From Lingula anatina (taxonomy: Eukaryota; Brachiopoda; Lingulata; Lingulida; Lingulidae): a stretch of 64,000 nt of DNA. The stretch spans positions 140,662-204,661 of the forward strand of contig NW_019775991.1 in NCBI RefSeq assembly GCF_001039355.2, read 5' to 3'. Positions within the stretch are counted from its first letter, which is position 1. Each line of letters begins with the position of its first letter. The translations under genes were made by a program, and so were the position numbers. Positions 24,410 to 35,216 of the stretch are shown here, piece after piece. The notes beneath the pieces are model-generated. The model searched no databases. It was not told where the DNA came from and saw only the letters and a program-made list of their open reading frames with translations.

Positions 24410-24697
24410 ACACACACACAAAATGAGTCCCCGGATTTCCATTCCCCGAGGGGGGACTAACATTCCTGTCCAATCGACACCTAACGCTTACCCAGTTGAC
24501 TGTCTCATATGCGCGGGTTTCTCAATCCCTTCTGGTGGCATGTTGGGTCGGAGAAGGAAAGGTTCCCAGCGGACGCGGAACTCGTAGCGGTCAGCCACGG
24601 CCTGCATCGCCGTCTCCAACTTTCTCTTCCCGACCCAACACCACGGTCACATCACGTCGCTGACAACGTCGATCTTGATCAGCGGCTTCCCGCTCAT
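21094..24697 (-). CDS. DsbA/FrnE-type thiol oxidoreductase, predicted selenoprotein (UPWC active site)
   Basis: Coding exons: 24697-24492, then exon 2 (23970-23814 or its duplicate 22435-22279), exon 3 (23299-23137 or 21796-21634) and exon 4 (21203-21094). They join in frame to 636 nt, 211 aa. The N-terminus has the family's first beta strand and active site, IDVVSDVM-TGA-PWCWVGKRKLE; the TGA (24647-24649, codon 17) sits exactly where relatives have the first Cys of CPWC. The frame stays open before and after it. Later features are LLRPNMPPEG, GIDFTYKSDRFPYTLPAH, the helical insertion, and GVPCFYMNG, with the cis-Pro loop before a conserved Cys. PF01323-family proteins act as disulfide oxidoreductases or 2-hydroxychromene-2-carboxylate isomerase relatives. 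A SECIS-like hairpin lies in the 3' UTR, supporting Sec. Without recoding, the first ATG after the TGA would drop the active site. Pseudogenisation is the alternative. Confidence 0.85.
22627..24161. repeat. Duplicated block, copy 2, with a broken exon 4
   Basis: Second copy of 21039-22625. Exons 2 and 3 are intact (23970-23814, 23299-23137). Relative to copy 1 it lacks 75 bp (21190-21264), which removes the exon 4 acceptor and the codons for GVPCF, so this copy alone cannot encode the C-terminal part. Exon 3 of this copy ends with one spare nucleotide whereas exon 2 of copy 1 needs two, so the copies cannot be spliced in series. Confidence 0.85.
24368..24420. repeat. (CT)n-(AC)n compound microsatellite
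   Basis: About 12 CT units followed by AC/ATAC units in intron 1 of the DsbA-like gene, the same composite type as at 6993-7063. Confidence 0.95.
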
Positions 24698-25830
24698 TTC
24701 GTGGCCTTATCGGACTGGTTTGAACGCCAAAATATGCCTATTTGTCCGTATTGTCTCACCTTCCAGTCAGATATGGTTGTCACTGATGAAAAGTGTGAAT
24801 AAATATTTAAAAAATGCTTTGTCATCCGCCAAGGGAATGTTGTTGTTTTGATCTAGGTCAAGGTCTCAAGATAAGCCCCGTTCGTGAGTTTTAACGTCAC
24901 CTGGGTGAGCTGCCTGGATGATTTTCAATCTTTTAAGATTGACAATGTATTATAATATACACAACGAAAAATATATGGAACTTAAACTAAGTCTTGTTTC
25001 AACTTGTTGATAAGCTTTAGAGAGCTATCATACAAGAAATAAGTAGATAGGGCCTACTAGATTTGCTTCAGAGAAAAGCGGCGGACACGAAACGAAACCA
25101 TTAGATTTTTATAAAGGGCCTGCAGCTGTTTCCACTTTCCCCGACAGTGCATATACTGATCAATGTCGATGTCAGCTAAAACCACTGCCAAACGATAGAT
25201 TTGTTTTATTTTAAATTCGCTTTTTACGCAAATAAGACTTACAGTTTCATTTCAAAATTCATCGCGATGGGCTATTTTGTTTTTCTTTGTTTATAGGCCT
25301 ACTTGTTTGCTAAATTAAAAAAAAAGCGTATTATAATATTGATAACCATTCATAATCATGTCAGTTAACTTAAGAAAAAAGGGAAAACTTGATTAAAATA
25401 TAACAAACTGATTAAAAAACGTAGACTTTTAAGTTTTAGTTTAAGTCTATCAAAAAAGTCTGTAAATCTAGTGTATAGCCTTTTATTAAAAAGGTGTGAT
25501 TTGATTCCCCTTTAAAAGTGTCCGGACAGGTTATCTTCCGCAGTAATGTGGAGGCAAATTCCATTCCCCATGGTACAGCATCTTTAAAAGAATCGTCACT
25601 GTAATGAGGTGCAGCAGAATTATAAAAAGCAGCGTGAGGCTTTAAAAAAAGGTTTTTAAAAAAGAAAGTCGTGCTCTTGTAAGTTATTTTTAAAAGTTTT
25701 TTTAGAAGGTATTGTTCAGTTCACAAAAATAACCCTCAGATAATGTTAATAGAGGCGCTTTCTTGTACATTCGACTCGTTTAATATTAATTTACATTTCT
25801 GGGTGTTATTTTTGTGAACTGAACAGAGGG
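24698..25830. other. Intergenic region, no gene seen
   Basis: Presumed 5' leader of the DsbA-like gene next to 24698, then AT-rich sequence with no conserved reading frame. A minus-strand AATAAA (plus TTTATT at about 25484) is the likely TRIM-A poly(A) signal. The hairpin element at 25713-25825 is the only structured feature. Confidence 0.5.
25713..25825. mobile_element. 113-bp hairpin element beside TRIM-A
   Basis: The left arm TGTTCAGTTCACAAAAATAA and right arm TTATTTTTGTGAACTGAACA are perfect reverse complements over at least 20 bases and pair imperfectly further inward (AACCCTCAGA / TCTGGGTGTT). It has no coding capacity. It is probably a palindromic MITE and is absent at the equivalent place downstream of TRIM-B. 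Confidence 0.65.
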
Positions 25831-25938
25831 CGAAACGCGTTAAAATCGGCTTGCGGGAGGCCGCCAATACAATGTCACCTGGGATATTGTCCGTGTCTAA
25901 AATATCTATTCAGAGTCCATGGTTATCTTAGCAACTTC

Positions 25939-27843
25939 TCATAATTCATATAATTTAATATGGCCTCCACTTTCCCCGACGACCAGTTTTCCAAGATGGT
26001 TAATAGCGACGTCTTTCGGCTTGAGCAGTCCATTATCTTTGTTTAAGAGAAAACACTTGAATTTCCCATCCGGTGACACCAGGTGTAAACGATGGTTGTT
26101 GAGGTCTGCTAGAATTATGTCTCCATTATTCAAGCGGCATGTGCCGCGTGGACCGTTAACCTGTCCGTCCCCATCACCCTGGGTACCATATTTGTATTTA
26201 AGCTTGAGAGTGGAATTGTACACACGAATGTGACCATCTCCGGGATTTGAGACTATGACGTCGTCATTCACGTTACAGTGAACGTATTTGAAATATTTAC
26301 CACGTGGGTCTGGTGTCGTCTGCAGGACCTTGCCATCCTTGTGGTGCACAGTCAGATTAAAACAGCCTGCCACTACATAGTGACCCTTGCTGTTGACCGC
26401 TACTGCCTCTGGTGATTTACTGTAGAATGTTCTCACCTGGTCCCCTGTCTTGGTGTAGACAATGATTTCATTTGACCCCTGACACCTAGTGACGATGTTA
26501 CCATCATCATCAATGGCAATCCCACCAAACGCGTCATTTTCTGCTGCCCGTGGGTTTGGAATTGTGCCCTGTAGGACAAAGGTGTTATCATAGATATGGA
26601 TTCTATTCCGTAAATTGTCTTTATCACACCAAAGACCAATAAGGGTGTCACCATTTGCATCGATGGTCACGTGACTGATCACCTCCTCATGAAATTTGTC
26701 CAGTTCTATTTTGAATGATCTCACTAGTCTTCCACTCGCAGCGGGAACCACGTCTCCAAGGCAACTGTGGACACTGGTAACGCACTCCTCCATGTCGTTG
26801 GTGTTAAGCTGTAGCTGGGTCAAAGCTGCGGGCAGTTTCGGGATGTCGAGAGTTTGGAGGCTGTTGCTGCTTTGCTCACAGGCGGAGGCCATTTGCAGGA
26901 TATCCATATCGTTCCCATGGTTAATAAGCTTTCTCGAGAAGTCTAGAACGTCGTTCACTTGCTTTTGGTCGGCGGTAGCAGTTGCAATTAAAGCATTAAA
27001 AACTTTTAGTTTCGCGTCCGACTTGGCATCTATTTCTTCCAGAAGATCCTCTGCACGTTGACGGACCATCTTAACTACTAGCTCCAATTGCTTGTTAACT
27101 TGGCTCTTTGCCTTTTTTCTTTCCTGTTCTACTGATGATTTTTGGTCTTCAGCAGCGGTTTTGACCTGATCATAGAGTGCACGTTTCTTCTCGATGGGGC
27201 TAACGAGGAGTTCTAGTTTTTCCTTGCGTTTGGCGACAGCAGTTTTGATTCTTAGGCAATCATGATCTTTGTGTTCTAAAACCATACAACCAACGCAGAT
27301 GAACTTTTTACACACTGGGCAGAATATTTCTACGGGGTCCTTGTTGTTGTGGTCACAAAGGATGTTTTGTTGGGCCCGAAGCTCTTTTGCGTATTCGTCG
27401 CTGTCAAACTGGTCGACAGAAAACAGTTTGTGGTCACGATTTAACTTATGAAGTACATGCTCCGAAGAACAATCACCACACATACTTTCCTCACAGTCCA
27501 AACAACGTTTTGTTGCCGTTGGTGGATTGCCGACCTTTCTCAGGCTACATACCTCGCATTTTTTGGCATTCTTTGCCTTTTCTACTTGATCAAGTGTGTG
27601 TGATATGCTGACCAGAAGATGGTTGGTTTGTAAACTGCAAACACCGCCCCCAGGGAGGTCCCATTGACGTCTACAGATAGGACAAGGGAAGCGAGGCTGA
27701 CCTCGGAAATTTCTGTCCAAATGGTCTTGGAGGCAATGCTGGCAAAAGGTATGTGTACAGCCGAGGACCTTGGGATCTTTGAACTTTTCAAGGCATATGC
27801 TGCACGTTAGGAAATCTTCCGTTAGGATTTTAGACAGAGACAT
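25939..27843 (-). CDS. TRIM-NHL E3 ubiquitin ligase-like protein (TRIM-A), single coding exon
   Basis: 634 aa. A C3HC4 RING near the N-terminus (C14, C17, C29, H31, C34, C37, C54, C57) would recruit an E2 for ubiquitin transfer. Two B-boxes follow: a B-box1-like zinc site (C96, C99, C114, C117, C122, C125) and B-box2 (C163, C175, C178, C183, C186, H191, H194). A long charged coiled coil spans about 200-320, and the C-terminal ~260 residues form an NHL-type propeller with repeats such as AFGGIAIDDDGNIV, PEAVAVNSKGHYVV, GDIILADLNNHRLHLVSPDG and PKDVAINHLGKLVV. This is the TRIM2/3/32/71 architecture. The ATG at 27843 follows a splice acceptor (TTCAAG, ending at 27862), so a 5' UTR intron is likely. 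It is a close paralogue of TRIM-B at 42300. Substrate and pathway are unknown; such expanded TRIMs are often immune-related (inference). Confidence 0.93.
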   Translation of the reverse strand: MSLSKILTEDFLTCSICLEKFKDPKVLGCTHTFCQHCLQDHLDRNFRGQPRFPCPICRRQWDLPGGGVCSLQTNHLLVSISHTLDQVEKAKNAKKCEVCSLRKVGNPPTATKRCLDCEESMCGDCSSEHVLHKLNRDHKLFSVDQFDSDEYAKELRAQQNILCDHNNKDPVEIFCPVCKKFICVGCMVLEHKDHDCLRIKTAVAKRKEKLELLVSPIEKKRALYDQVKTAAEDQKSSVEQERKKAKSQVNKQLELVVKMVRQRAEDLLEEIDAKSDAKLKVFNALIATATADQKQVNDVLDFSRKLINHGNDMDILQMASACEQSSNSLQTLDIPKLPAALTQLQLNTNDMEECVTSVHSCLGDVVPAASGRLVRSFKIELDKFHEEVISHVTIDANGDTLIGLWCDKDNLRNRIHIYDNTFVLQGTIPNPRAAENDAFGGIAIDDDGNIVTRCQGSNEIIVYTKTGDQVRTFYSKSPEAVAVNSKGHYVVAGCFNLTVHHKDGKVLQTTPDPRGKYFKYVHCNVNDDVIVSNPGDGHIRVYNSTLKLKYKYGTQGDGDGQVNGPRGTCRLNNGDIILADLNNHRLHLVSPDGKFKCFLLNKDNGLLKPKDVAINHLGKLVVGESGGHIKLYEL

Positions 27844-27861
27844 GGCTCCTTAGACCAGTAT

Positions 27862-28187
27862 CTTGAATGGAAGATATGGATTAAATGATAAAGATTTGGT
27901 AATTGAGGTAAATACACAGCATTAATATTTTTTTATTTAGAAATGCATTTAGTGTAATGTATGAGATTTAATGTTTAGATGAAATAAGGCAATTCCCGAC
28001 ATACGACAGACGTGTGGAGGTCGCCGTTAGCCCCGCATTATGGGGTGTATATTACAATACTTTTTTAAGCCACTAAGATAAGAGGAATACGGCACGAACA
28101 CCACACCGATGTATGTTTTTACCGCCCTACTTATAGACACAGACTGTTTTCACCGCCAACCTAGTATGGTTTCAAATTTCGAATTAC
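27862..28187 (-). other. Probable 5' UTR intron of TRIM-A
   Basis: Donor CAGAG/GTAATT at 28187 and acceptor TTCAAG at 27862 on the minus strand. Both sites and the flanking sequence have counterparts at TRIM-B (44840 and 44217). Confidence 0.55.
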
Positions 28188-28310
28188 CTCTGAGCCTCCT
28201 TACTCCAAAAAATATTTCTCTTGGTGGCAGGTACTCGCCCCCAGTCGCCGTTTAGATGTGCTGTCTCTCTTGACATGTACACCTGGTCAGGTGAGACGTT
28301 CAGTGTTAAG
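28188..28310 (-). promoter_or_regulatory. Non-coding first exon/promoter segment of TRIM-A
   Basis: This stretch is strongly conserved with 44841-44960 upstream of TRIM-B (for example CAGTCGCCGTTTAGATGTGC and GTGCTGTCTCTC are shared), more so than the neighbouring non-coding DNA. It ends in a donor site, so I infer a 5' UTR exon plus promoter-proximal sequence. The transcription start is not visible. Confidence 0.5.
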
Positions 28311-28786
28311 GAGACTTCAAAGTTATCTTAATCAGCAATATGGCGCTATCTCTATGCACAACAGAGACGTGGTGACATATATTTCATCGCTGTTATCTGA
28401 CCGAATTCACTTGTGTACACTGATAAAACTGACCTAGTGCAAGTGTTGTATAAAATATATTTAGTACAGCGGTTGGATACAGGTACATGTACAGTATAAC
28501 AGTGACAAGCATGGGCCCTTTAGCTAAATGCTGTATTGCGGATTAAGAAATTACATTTTGATATTTGAGATGACTATGAGATTTAACATCAGTACATTTT
28601 CGGTGATAGTATTGAGGTAGACAGAGGAGTCTTCAAATGAATATGTTGTCGGCTACACGTTTGTGTTTTATGTTGAACATTTTGGTTTAGATTGGGAACT
28701 CGGAATGTCTCAACAACCGCAATCATATCTCAACAACCGCAATCTACCCAGCATACACCCTAACGCATTATATCTTAGCCTACAGT

Positions 28787-29043
28787 GCCTGGTTGCCCCA
28801 ACGGTTCGTAACTCGGGCGTAGCAGTTGCGCCCGAGTAACTTCAGCGCAAAACGATGCGCCCGAGAAAAGACAGGAGAAAAAACTGGAGTAGTGTTTACG
28901 CCAGTCTTAACCTAGTCGTAAATTTACGCCTGCCATGTCGGTCGTAGCTCGTAGGGAGAGTAAAACTATCGCAGGACGCCAGGCGTTGCGGTTTACGACA
29001 GTCGTATCCGAGCAAATTTACGCCCCGTTGGTGCAACAGGGCC
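28787..29043. mobile_element. MITE with GCCTGGTTGC inverted ends
   Basis: The left end GCCTGGTTGCCCCAACGG matches the complement of the right end CCGTTGGTGCAACAGGGC at 16 of 18 positions. About 257 bp. The 64-codon open frame inside it (28935-29129) shows no protein similarity I can recognise. Confidence 0.65.
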
Positions 29044-29759
29044 CAGATGATCGTGTTATACACGGTTGTCCGTTCCTGATTGAAATAAAAAGGGTTTTAT
29101 TAAAACATGGAACTTTACGGGTTTGGTAACTCAAAATAAAAGACTTTCAACATACTCAGTAATCTTGAAATATTCTGACTGGCTTTCAGAAGTCGCCAGA
29201 TAAAAGCGTGTAGAAAAGTATAGCTGCGGAGGAATAACTTAGATGCTTTCTCAGTGAAGCTATGTTTCTGAAGTGAGACATGCATGACTTAGAATTTTGT
29301 TGCCAATCCGTATTATTGGCGCCGTACATTTGCTTTAATTCAAATTTGTTGGTGGGTTAAGGTCCTATTTGTTAATAAGGTGCAGTTCTTTTTTTTTCGA
29401 ATATTTGAAAGGTTGATTTTTTTTTTTTTTTTTTTTTTTTTTAAATATTTTTTGGATTTTTTTCTTTTTGCTGTCTGGTGACTGTACATTTGCCAACTTT
29501 GCTGTCTAGTTTAATGACTCACTAAAATTGAATAAATTTTTCAATTCAAAGCTAGATTGATTCAGCAATTACTCAATGGTAATCAATTTTTTTTGAACAG
29601 TTATTTAAAAATGATAGTTTATCAAATTTAACTTGAATTGTCTTTATTCAGTCAAAAGTGTTTTTCAATATTTAATTGCTATAAAGCAAAGGAATAAAAT
29701 TGAACGAAAATAAATAAAATCAAAATAAAGTCAGCATGGCATGGTATGTATCGCGTTGA

Positions 29760-29822
29760 CACACTCTCTCTCTCTCTCTCTCTCACACACACGCACACGC
29801 ACACACACACACACACACACAC
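29760..29822. repeat. (CT)n-(AC)n microsatellite
   Basis: ACACTCTCTCT followed by AC/GC-AC units. A shorter (CT)n(CA)n tract lies at the matching position of the second duplicated unit (46014-46050). Confidence 0.9.
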
Positions 29823-30021
29823 GTATGAAAGATATGCGTTGTGTGTTTCATTCCAATTAAGCAAGTAAATTTTTCTTCTCAGACAAATAATATATTGTTG
29901 CGTAACTGAGATCACTTTGTAGATTTCATATAATAAAGCAAATGTGATTAAGTGATAATCACAGTAAATGATATTAAAAAAACGAAATTTTATCGGAGCA
30001 CTAAAGTTTTTTTAAATCCAT

Positions 30022-31346
30022 TTATTCTTCGTCGGAAGGACATCTTTCGTACGCTTCATCAGCAGATTTTTCTTCCTAGAATACAGAACAGAACAATATA
30101 AGGTTTCTTTAGCCAATCTAAAATTATTCCTGCAAGACAAAAAATAAACATGTAAACAAAAAAGGATTACTATAAAGGTGACAAACGGCATGCTACACTG
30201 TACAAACGGTAGACTATTCCAACTGCAGAAGAATTTGTTGTTTACGGGAAAGTGAATATGGAAAAAGCAATAACTTTTCTACACTTACCGTACAATTCGC
30301 TGGTACTGGATGAAAAACCATTATCAGACACAAACATGCGAATATGATGCACACGAAGGCAACCATGTAACACCCCCTACAATGTGTACAGATAGGCCAA
30401 AGTGAATAGAAACGTGTAAATGAATAAACATATAAATATATACTCCGTATATGAAAAAAGGGGCGGACTTCACTAAAAATCCAACCTTTTCAGAAGCAAT
30501 GAGCATTTAGGGTTGTAATTGTCCCTTCTCATGTGTAATGAGCCCATAGAGTAAAATATGTGAGTATGTAGGCCCATGTTCAAAGTTAAGTGTTTTATAC
30601 CGTCACAAAGCCAACAAAGAAAATCGAAACTGACAAGGGATCAGAATAACAGATTTAACGTCAGTCGAATAACAAATTAGTAGGCCCATCTCTGAACAAT
30701 CTTACCATTCAAACGTCGTAGCGGCCATTAGTGCACCAGTACCTGACGTACCTTAAAGATAACATTATGGATTAACAATTCGTTCTACTCAAACAGAGAA
30801 AGAGAGAGAGATTCTTTTTCAACTAATTGGATAAGGTAGGCCCTACTGTTATTCTAACGATTTAAATGTCATCTTCTGTTTTAAGAGAAAAGTTGACTTC
30901 TGTAGAGGTACCTTGAGTAAAATACGAAAGGAAACCTTAGTTTAAGAAACACTCCAACTCATAAATTGACAAAACTATTGACACCCGTTGTACAAGGTAA
31001 GCTCTACCCACCCACAGCGAACCCCAGAGACAACATGGCGCTGGAAAGTCCGAGCACCTGCGCTATCTCGGAGTTGTGACGTAGTTCCACGAGGTTGGTT
31101 ACTATGGGCGACACGACTGTCATCACAAAGGCAAATCCAGCACACAAGATACAGTTTGGTGCCAGAGCTTCCCAAACACTCCTCGTCCATGGGTACTATT
31201 AAAGCGAAAATACACTCAATAAGCAGGTGCAGTTTCGGTTTCTTGTTTTTTCATGAAGGTGAGTGTGTGAGAGTTAAACTTGTAAATTCAACGTGAGCCA
31301 ATCCTGTCTTCTGGACACATTAAATGAAGCAGCAAAATACTTTTAA

Positions 31347-31385
<39 letters not shown>

Positions 31386-34300
31386 ATTTTACAGAAGAAC
31401 TTGAGAACAAAGTTGCATTTGATTTTTAAAGGGTCACGTCCAAAAAAATTAGTCTATAGTTGATTTTGGACTAAAGTTCTTTTCAGATATAAGCCCCTAA
31501 GCTTTTCCGGGAGGTAAACTTACCGAAATATACGCAGTTACAGATAAGAGCAGTCCTGATGCAGCTAAAATCCAACTGAAAGACATATAACGAAAGATGG
31601 TTTAAGGCCTCATAAAGAGGAAATTGTGAAACTATACTACAGCATACGATGTAATACGAATATTAACTGTATACTTCAACAGTTTAAGTTGAGAGAATTA
31701 AAGCTGTCATTTCTGGAAGTCATATATAACACTATTAATGCTGCTAATCTGAACGGTGAATGGGGTCATTCAAGCGAGCTTTCAAAGACCGCATTCGCAA
31801 CCAAAATTGGTCAGAAACAGATCCGCGGATCAAATATGGCCGACCCCCTTGAAAATTAACTGCGTAATCCCCGCGGGGAATCTATTCAGTGTCTATGCGA
31901 GGATTGTGCAGCAGGCTTTCAAGCGGGTCGGCCATATTTGATCCGCGGATCTGTAAGTCCACTGATCAGATTGTTCTGAATGGTCCCAAAGACTTCAAAA
32001 ATCAAAGATCTGTTTCAATCACCCGCAAAGAAAAAAAAAAAGAAAGTAACTTCGTGTACATATCAGTTATGTTAAAAAGAGAAAACCACCTACTTATCCA
32101 CTATGCTTGATAGTCGCTTTACAACTTCTTGCATTATAAGCTGGGCCACTCCTGAGACCAAAAATAATACACCTGAAAATACAGAAATGGGTCCATTTGA
32201 CTGGTCATGGTACATGGTAAAAAAGAAAGCTCGCTCTTAAATTAAGTATCCTTAAAACTATCGTGTCTAAATTTCGTTTAGATTTTAAATAAACTCCACT
32301 TGCAAAATGACATCTCTTAATTCCGGGTCTTTGGCCACTTTCCATATGAACCCAGTAATTACATCAGTAATGGGCCAGGGCAAGTCAAGTTGTAATTCAA
32401 ATGCGGTGCACCTACCTATTTGCCACTCCTGTGCTCCTCTCTGTAAGAGCCACGGTGGCGCCATTGCTAATATTGGGGAGTAGGCAAATTCAGTGACGAA
32501 GGCCAAACCTACAAAGAAGGATTTTGTCAAGGTCCCTTCTGCCTGTATATCAAGAGTATGCAATATATAATCTGCAATAGCACTGTTACAAAAGGATTAA
32601 ATGTACATCATAAAATGTTCCAAGGGAGTGGCGCGAAAACACTAACTGACAGAAACATTACTAGCAGTGTCCGAATAATTAAAAGGATCGGTAAGAAATT
32701 ATTAAAATTGTAAGTGATACATGTAAGTTGGCTAAGGAGCAGCGACACGGTTGGTAGACGAAATTGTTGTTTTTCGTTGTTTAAAACAAAAGGAGTTCGG
32801 TTGATATGTTGGTGGGCATAACGGCTATAATAAAATGTGCTGGATCCGCACATAGCCCTAAAGACGCCGTGTTGTGTTGTGTTGGATAACAGTTCGTTGA
32901 AAACTAAACGGAACATATAACCCAGAAAACCCGACTTTGATGTAACCTCGACCTCGTCACTGTTGCATGTGCATGCTTGTATATGTTTTAATTTCCAAAA
33001 CGAGGCAGTTTGTGGAGAACTTACCTAAGGCATGGATAATATACGGGTCTCGTATGATATTGAGAAACCTCGAGAGTGTAAATGATTTATTGTCGTCATC
33101 AGTACCCTATAAAAAATAAGACATTTGTAAAGGGACTATATAGACATTCTTATATTGTTTACGTTTTGGCGGAAAGGGTGATGATTATTCAAAAGTCAAT
33201 ATCTGTGTCTATTACAAGATCATTAAATATTTCCTAAATTCATTCTTACCTACGCCAAGGAGGTTATGTTTTCACCCCCGTTTGTTTGTTTGTTTGTTTG
33301 TTTGTCTGTCTGTCTTTCTGTCTGTCTGTCATCAACATAACTCAAAAAGTTATGGACCAATTTTGATGAAATTTTCAGGAACTGTCAGAAGTGGGTCAAG
33401 GAACAGATTATTAGTTTTTGGTGGTGATCCGGATCAATTATCAATCAATAATCAATTAATAATCAATAATCAAAATAAAAAAAATCATTACTAGTATAGA
33501 ATGAAAATTTAGGGGTGAAACGGCATTGGATGGAGACTTTGCTGCCTTGGCGGAGGTCTGCGCTCTCGGAGTGCTTTTCTAGTTTCAACATGTTTTGACA
33601 GTTTTAAGCATTCAATTTTGTTAAAGCTCTATAGCTTTACACCCAAACCCAATACAGAGGTGCAAATGAGGTTCATAAAATTCAGTCAGCAACAGAAAAC
33701 CTTGTTTCCTATTGCACCAAGTACTTGAGCAAGATGAAACTTTCTTACAACTTTTCTGGGGAAAATACGTTACATAGTATTAGCCATGACGCAAAGCCCC
33801 TTGAGCTACAGTTTAAATATTTATAAAAACATCCTTACGTCACAAATGATTGACCTTGCCTGAATCACTACAAAATATGTCGGAACGCGATATAAAAATT
33901 AAAATTTTATGACCTGGAACATGCGTTATCGGAACATACGCTACAATTTAGGCACCTTACGTAATGTATAGACATGGTAAATATTTAATGTAGAGGTAAA
34001 GTTGAGACAGCCTTGGATATTTGCTCTTTACCCATTTATGTTTAAAAAAACTGAATACTATTTCGAATACATTCAATTTCATTTGTTGATACTTCGCGAA
34101 TGTGAAATGCACCTCTTTATTGATTATGGAAGTTAAGGGAATAACTGAATGAACTAATGCCCTTGAAAAGGGCCTTTTTTCCTAGATAACAGTGATTCAT
34201 ACGACAACAAGTCTTACCTCCGCTGTGGGGCAAACAACCAGCAAACGTAGCCCTAAGTTAGACGAGAGAAAACAAAAGAATTCTTAAAGTTCCAAGAACG

Positions 34301-35170
34301 CATTTTGCAGTCCGATTAAGATGTTACGACTGCAAAATTAAAGAAATGAATAACAATGTTATTGTGAGATGATATTTTATTTTTTGAGATATTTATTGCA
34401 TTATATTATATTATATTATATTATATTATATTATATTATCCCTACCTGCGTCAAAACATTTGAGACCTCCCTGTAAAAGAAAAGGCGCCAGTCTGCCCAA
34501 TAGCTGATATAACACACTGCCCATGGAGTAACCTCCTAAAATAGGTCATTTTATAGAAAACTGAATAATTATCTAATAAATTTAAATAATTAACGATAAA
34601 TAATTCTTTAATTGTTTTATTCTTAATTGTCCAAAAAAAACCCCTCAACATAGCTTGCGTTTTATTGTCTTTTTTAATATATCGACTGGAAATAAAATTC
34701 TTTATTTGCTTTGTCCTTGTGATCGACTTCTCCCCCCCCTCCCCCCCCCCCCAACAACCCACAAAAAACAAGAGTTCATCTACATTCATTTTTTTACTAT
34801 ATGCAATCACAGATATATCTCTGGCTAATTCTCTGGAAATTTTCTCTACTTTATCTAGCGAGAATTCATGTATGCAATTATCTCCACTCCTTATCCTGGC
34901 TCTAAAAAAGAGTAGGATTTACCAGTGAAGTTAGCCATGCTATACAAACTACGTACCTAGCATTCCAACTGCATACCCTCCAAATGCCACTGCAAACGCT
35001 TTTGTCCTTTCCTTTTTATCTTTGAATCTTTCAGCAAGTAACGTCACGGCTACAATGGAATGTTGCAGAAAAACAGTTGCGTTACAAAGTGAACGTCATT
35101 TTTTGTTTGGAATGTTAATTGCGTGAGCTCCCATTAAATATGAACGCGTACATCAGCTGGCATGCGTGCG

Positions 35171-35216
<46 letters not shown>

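Larger units (their letters stand above)
28310..30000. other. Intergenic region between TRIM-A and SLC18-like A
   Basis: No gene recognised. It holds a MITE (28787-29043), poly-T tracts near 29390-29450, a microsatellite (29760-29822) and the minus-strand AATAAA at 29643-29648, likely the poly(A) signal of the transporter gene. A matching signal lies after the paralogue (45898-45903). Confidence 0.6.

Noticed and set aside
24647-24649. TGA as a plain nonsense mutation making the DsbA-like gene a pseudogene
   Set aside because: It falls exactly on the catalytic Cys codon, the rest of the gene is open with intact splice sites, and a SECIS-like hairpin is present. Pseudogene remains the fallback explanation.
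25919-27611. Plus-strand open frames opposite the TRIM genes
   Set aside because: They are antisense shadows of the long TRIM coding exons, without independent features; the same holds at 42265-43806.
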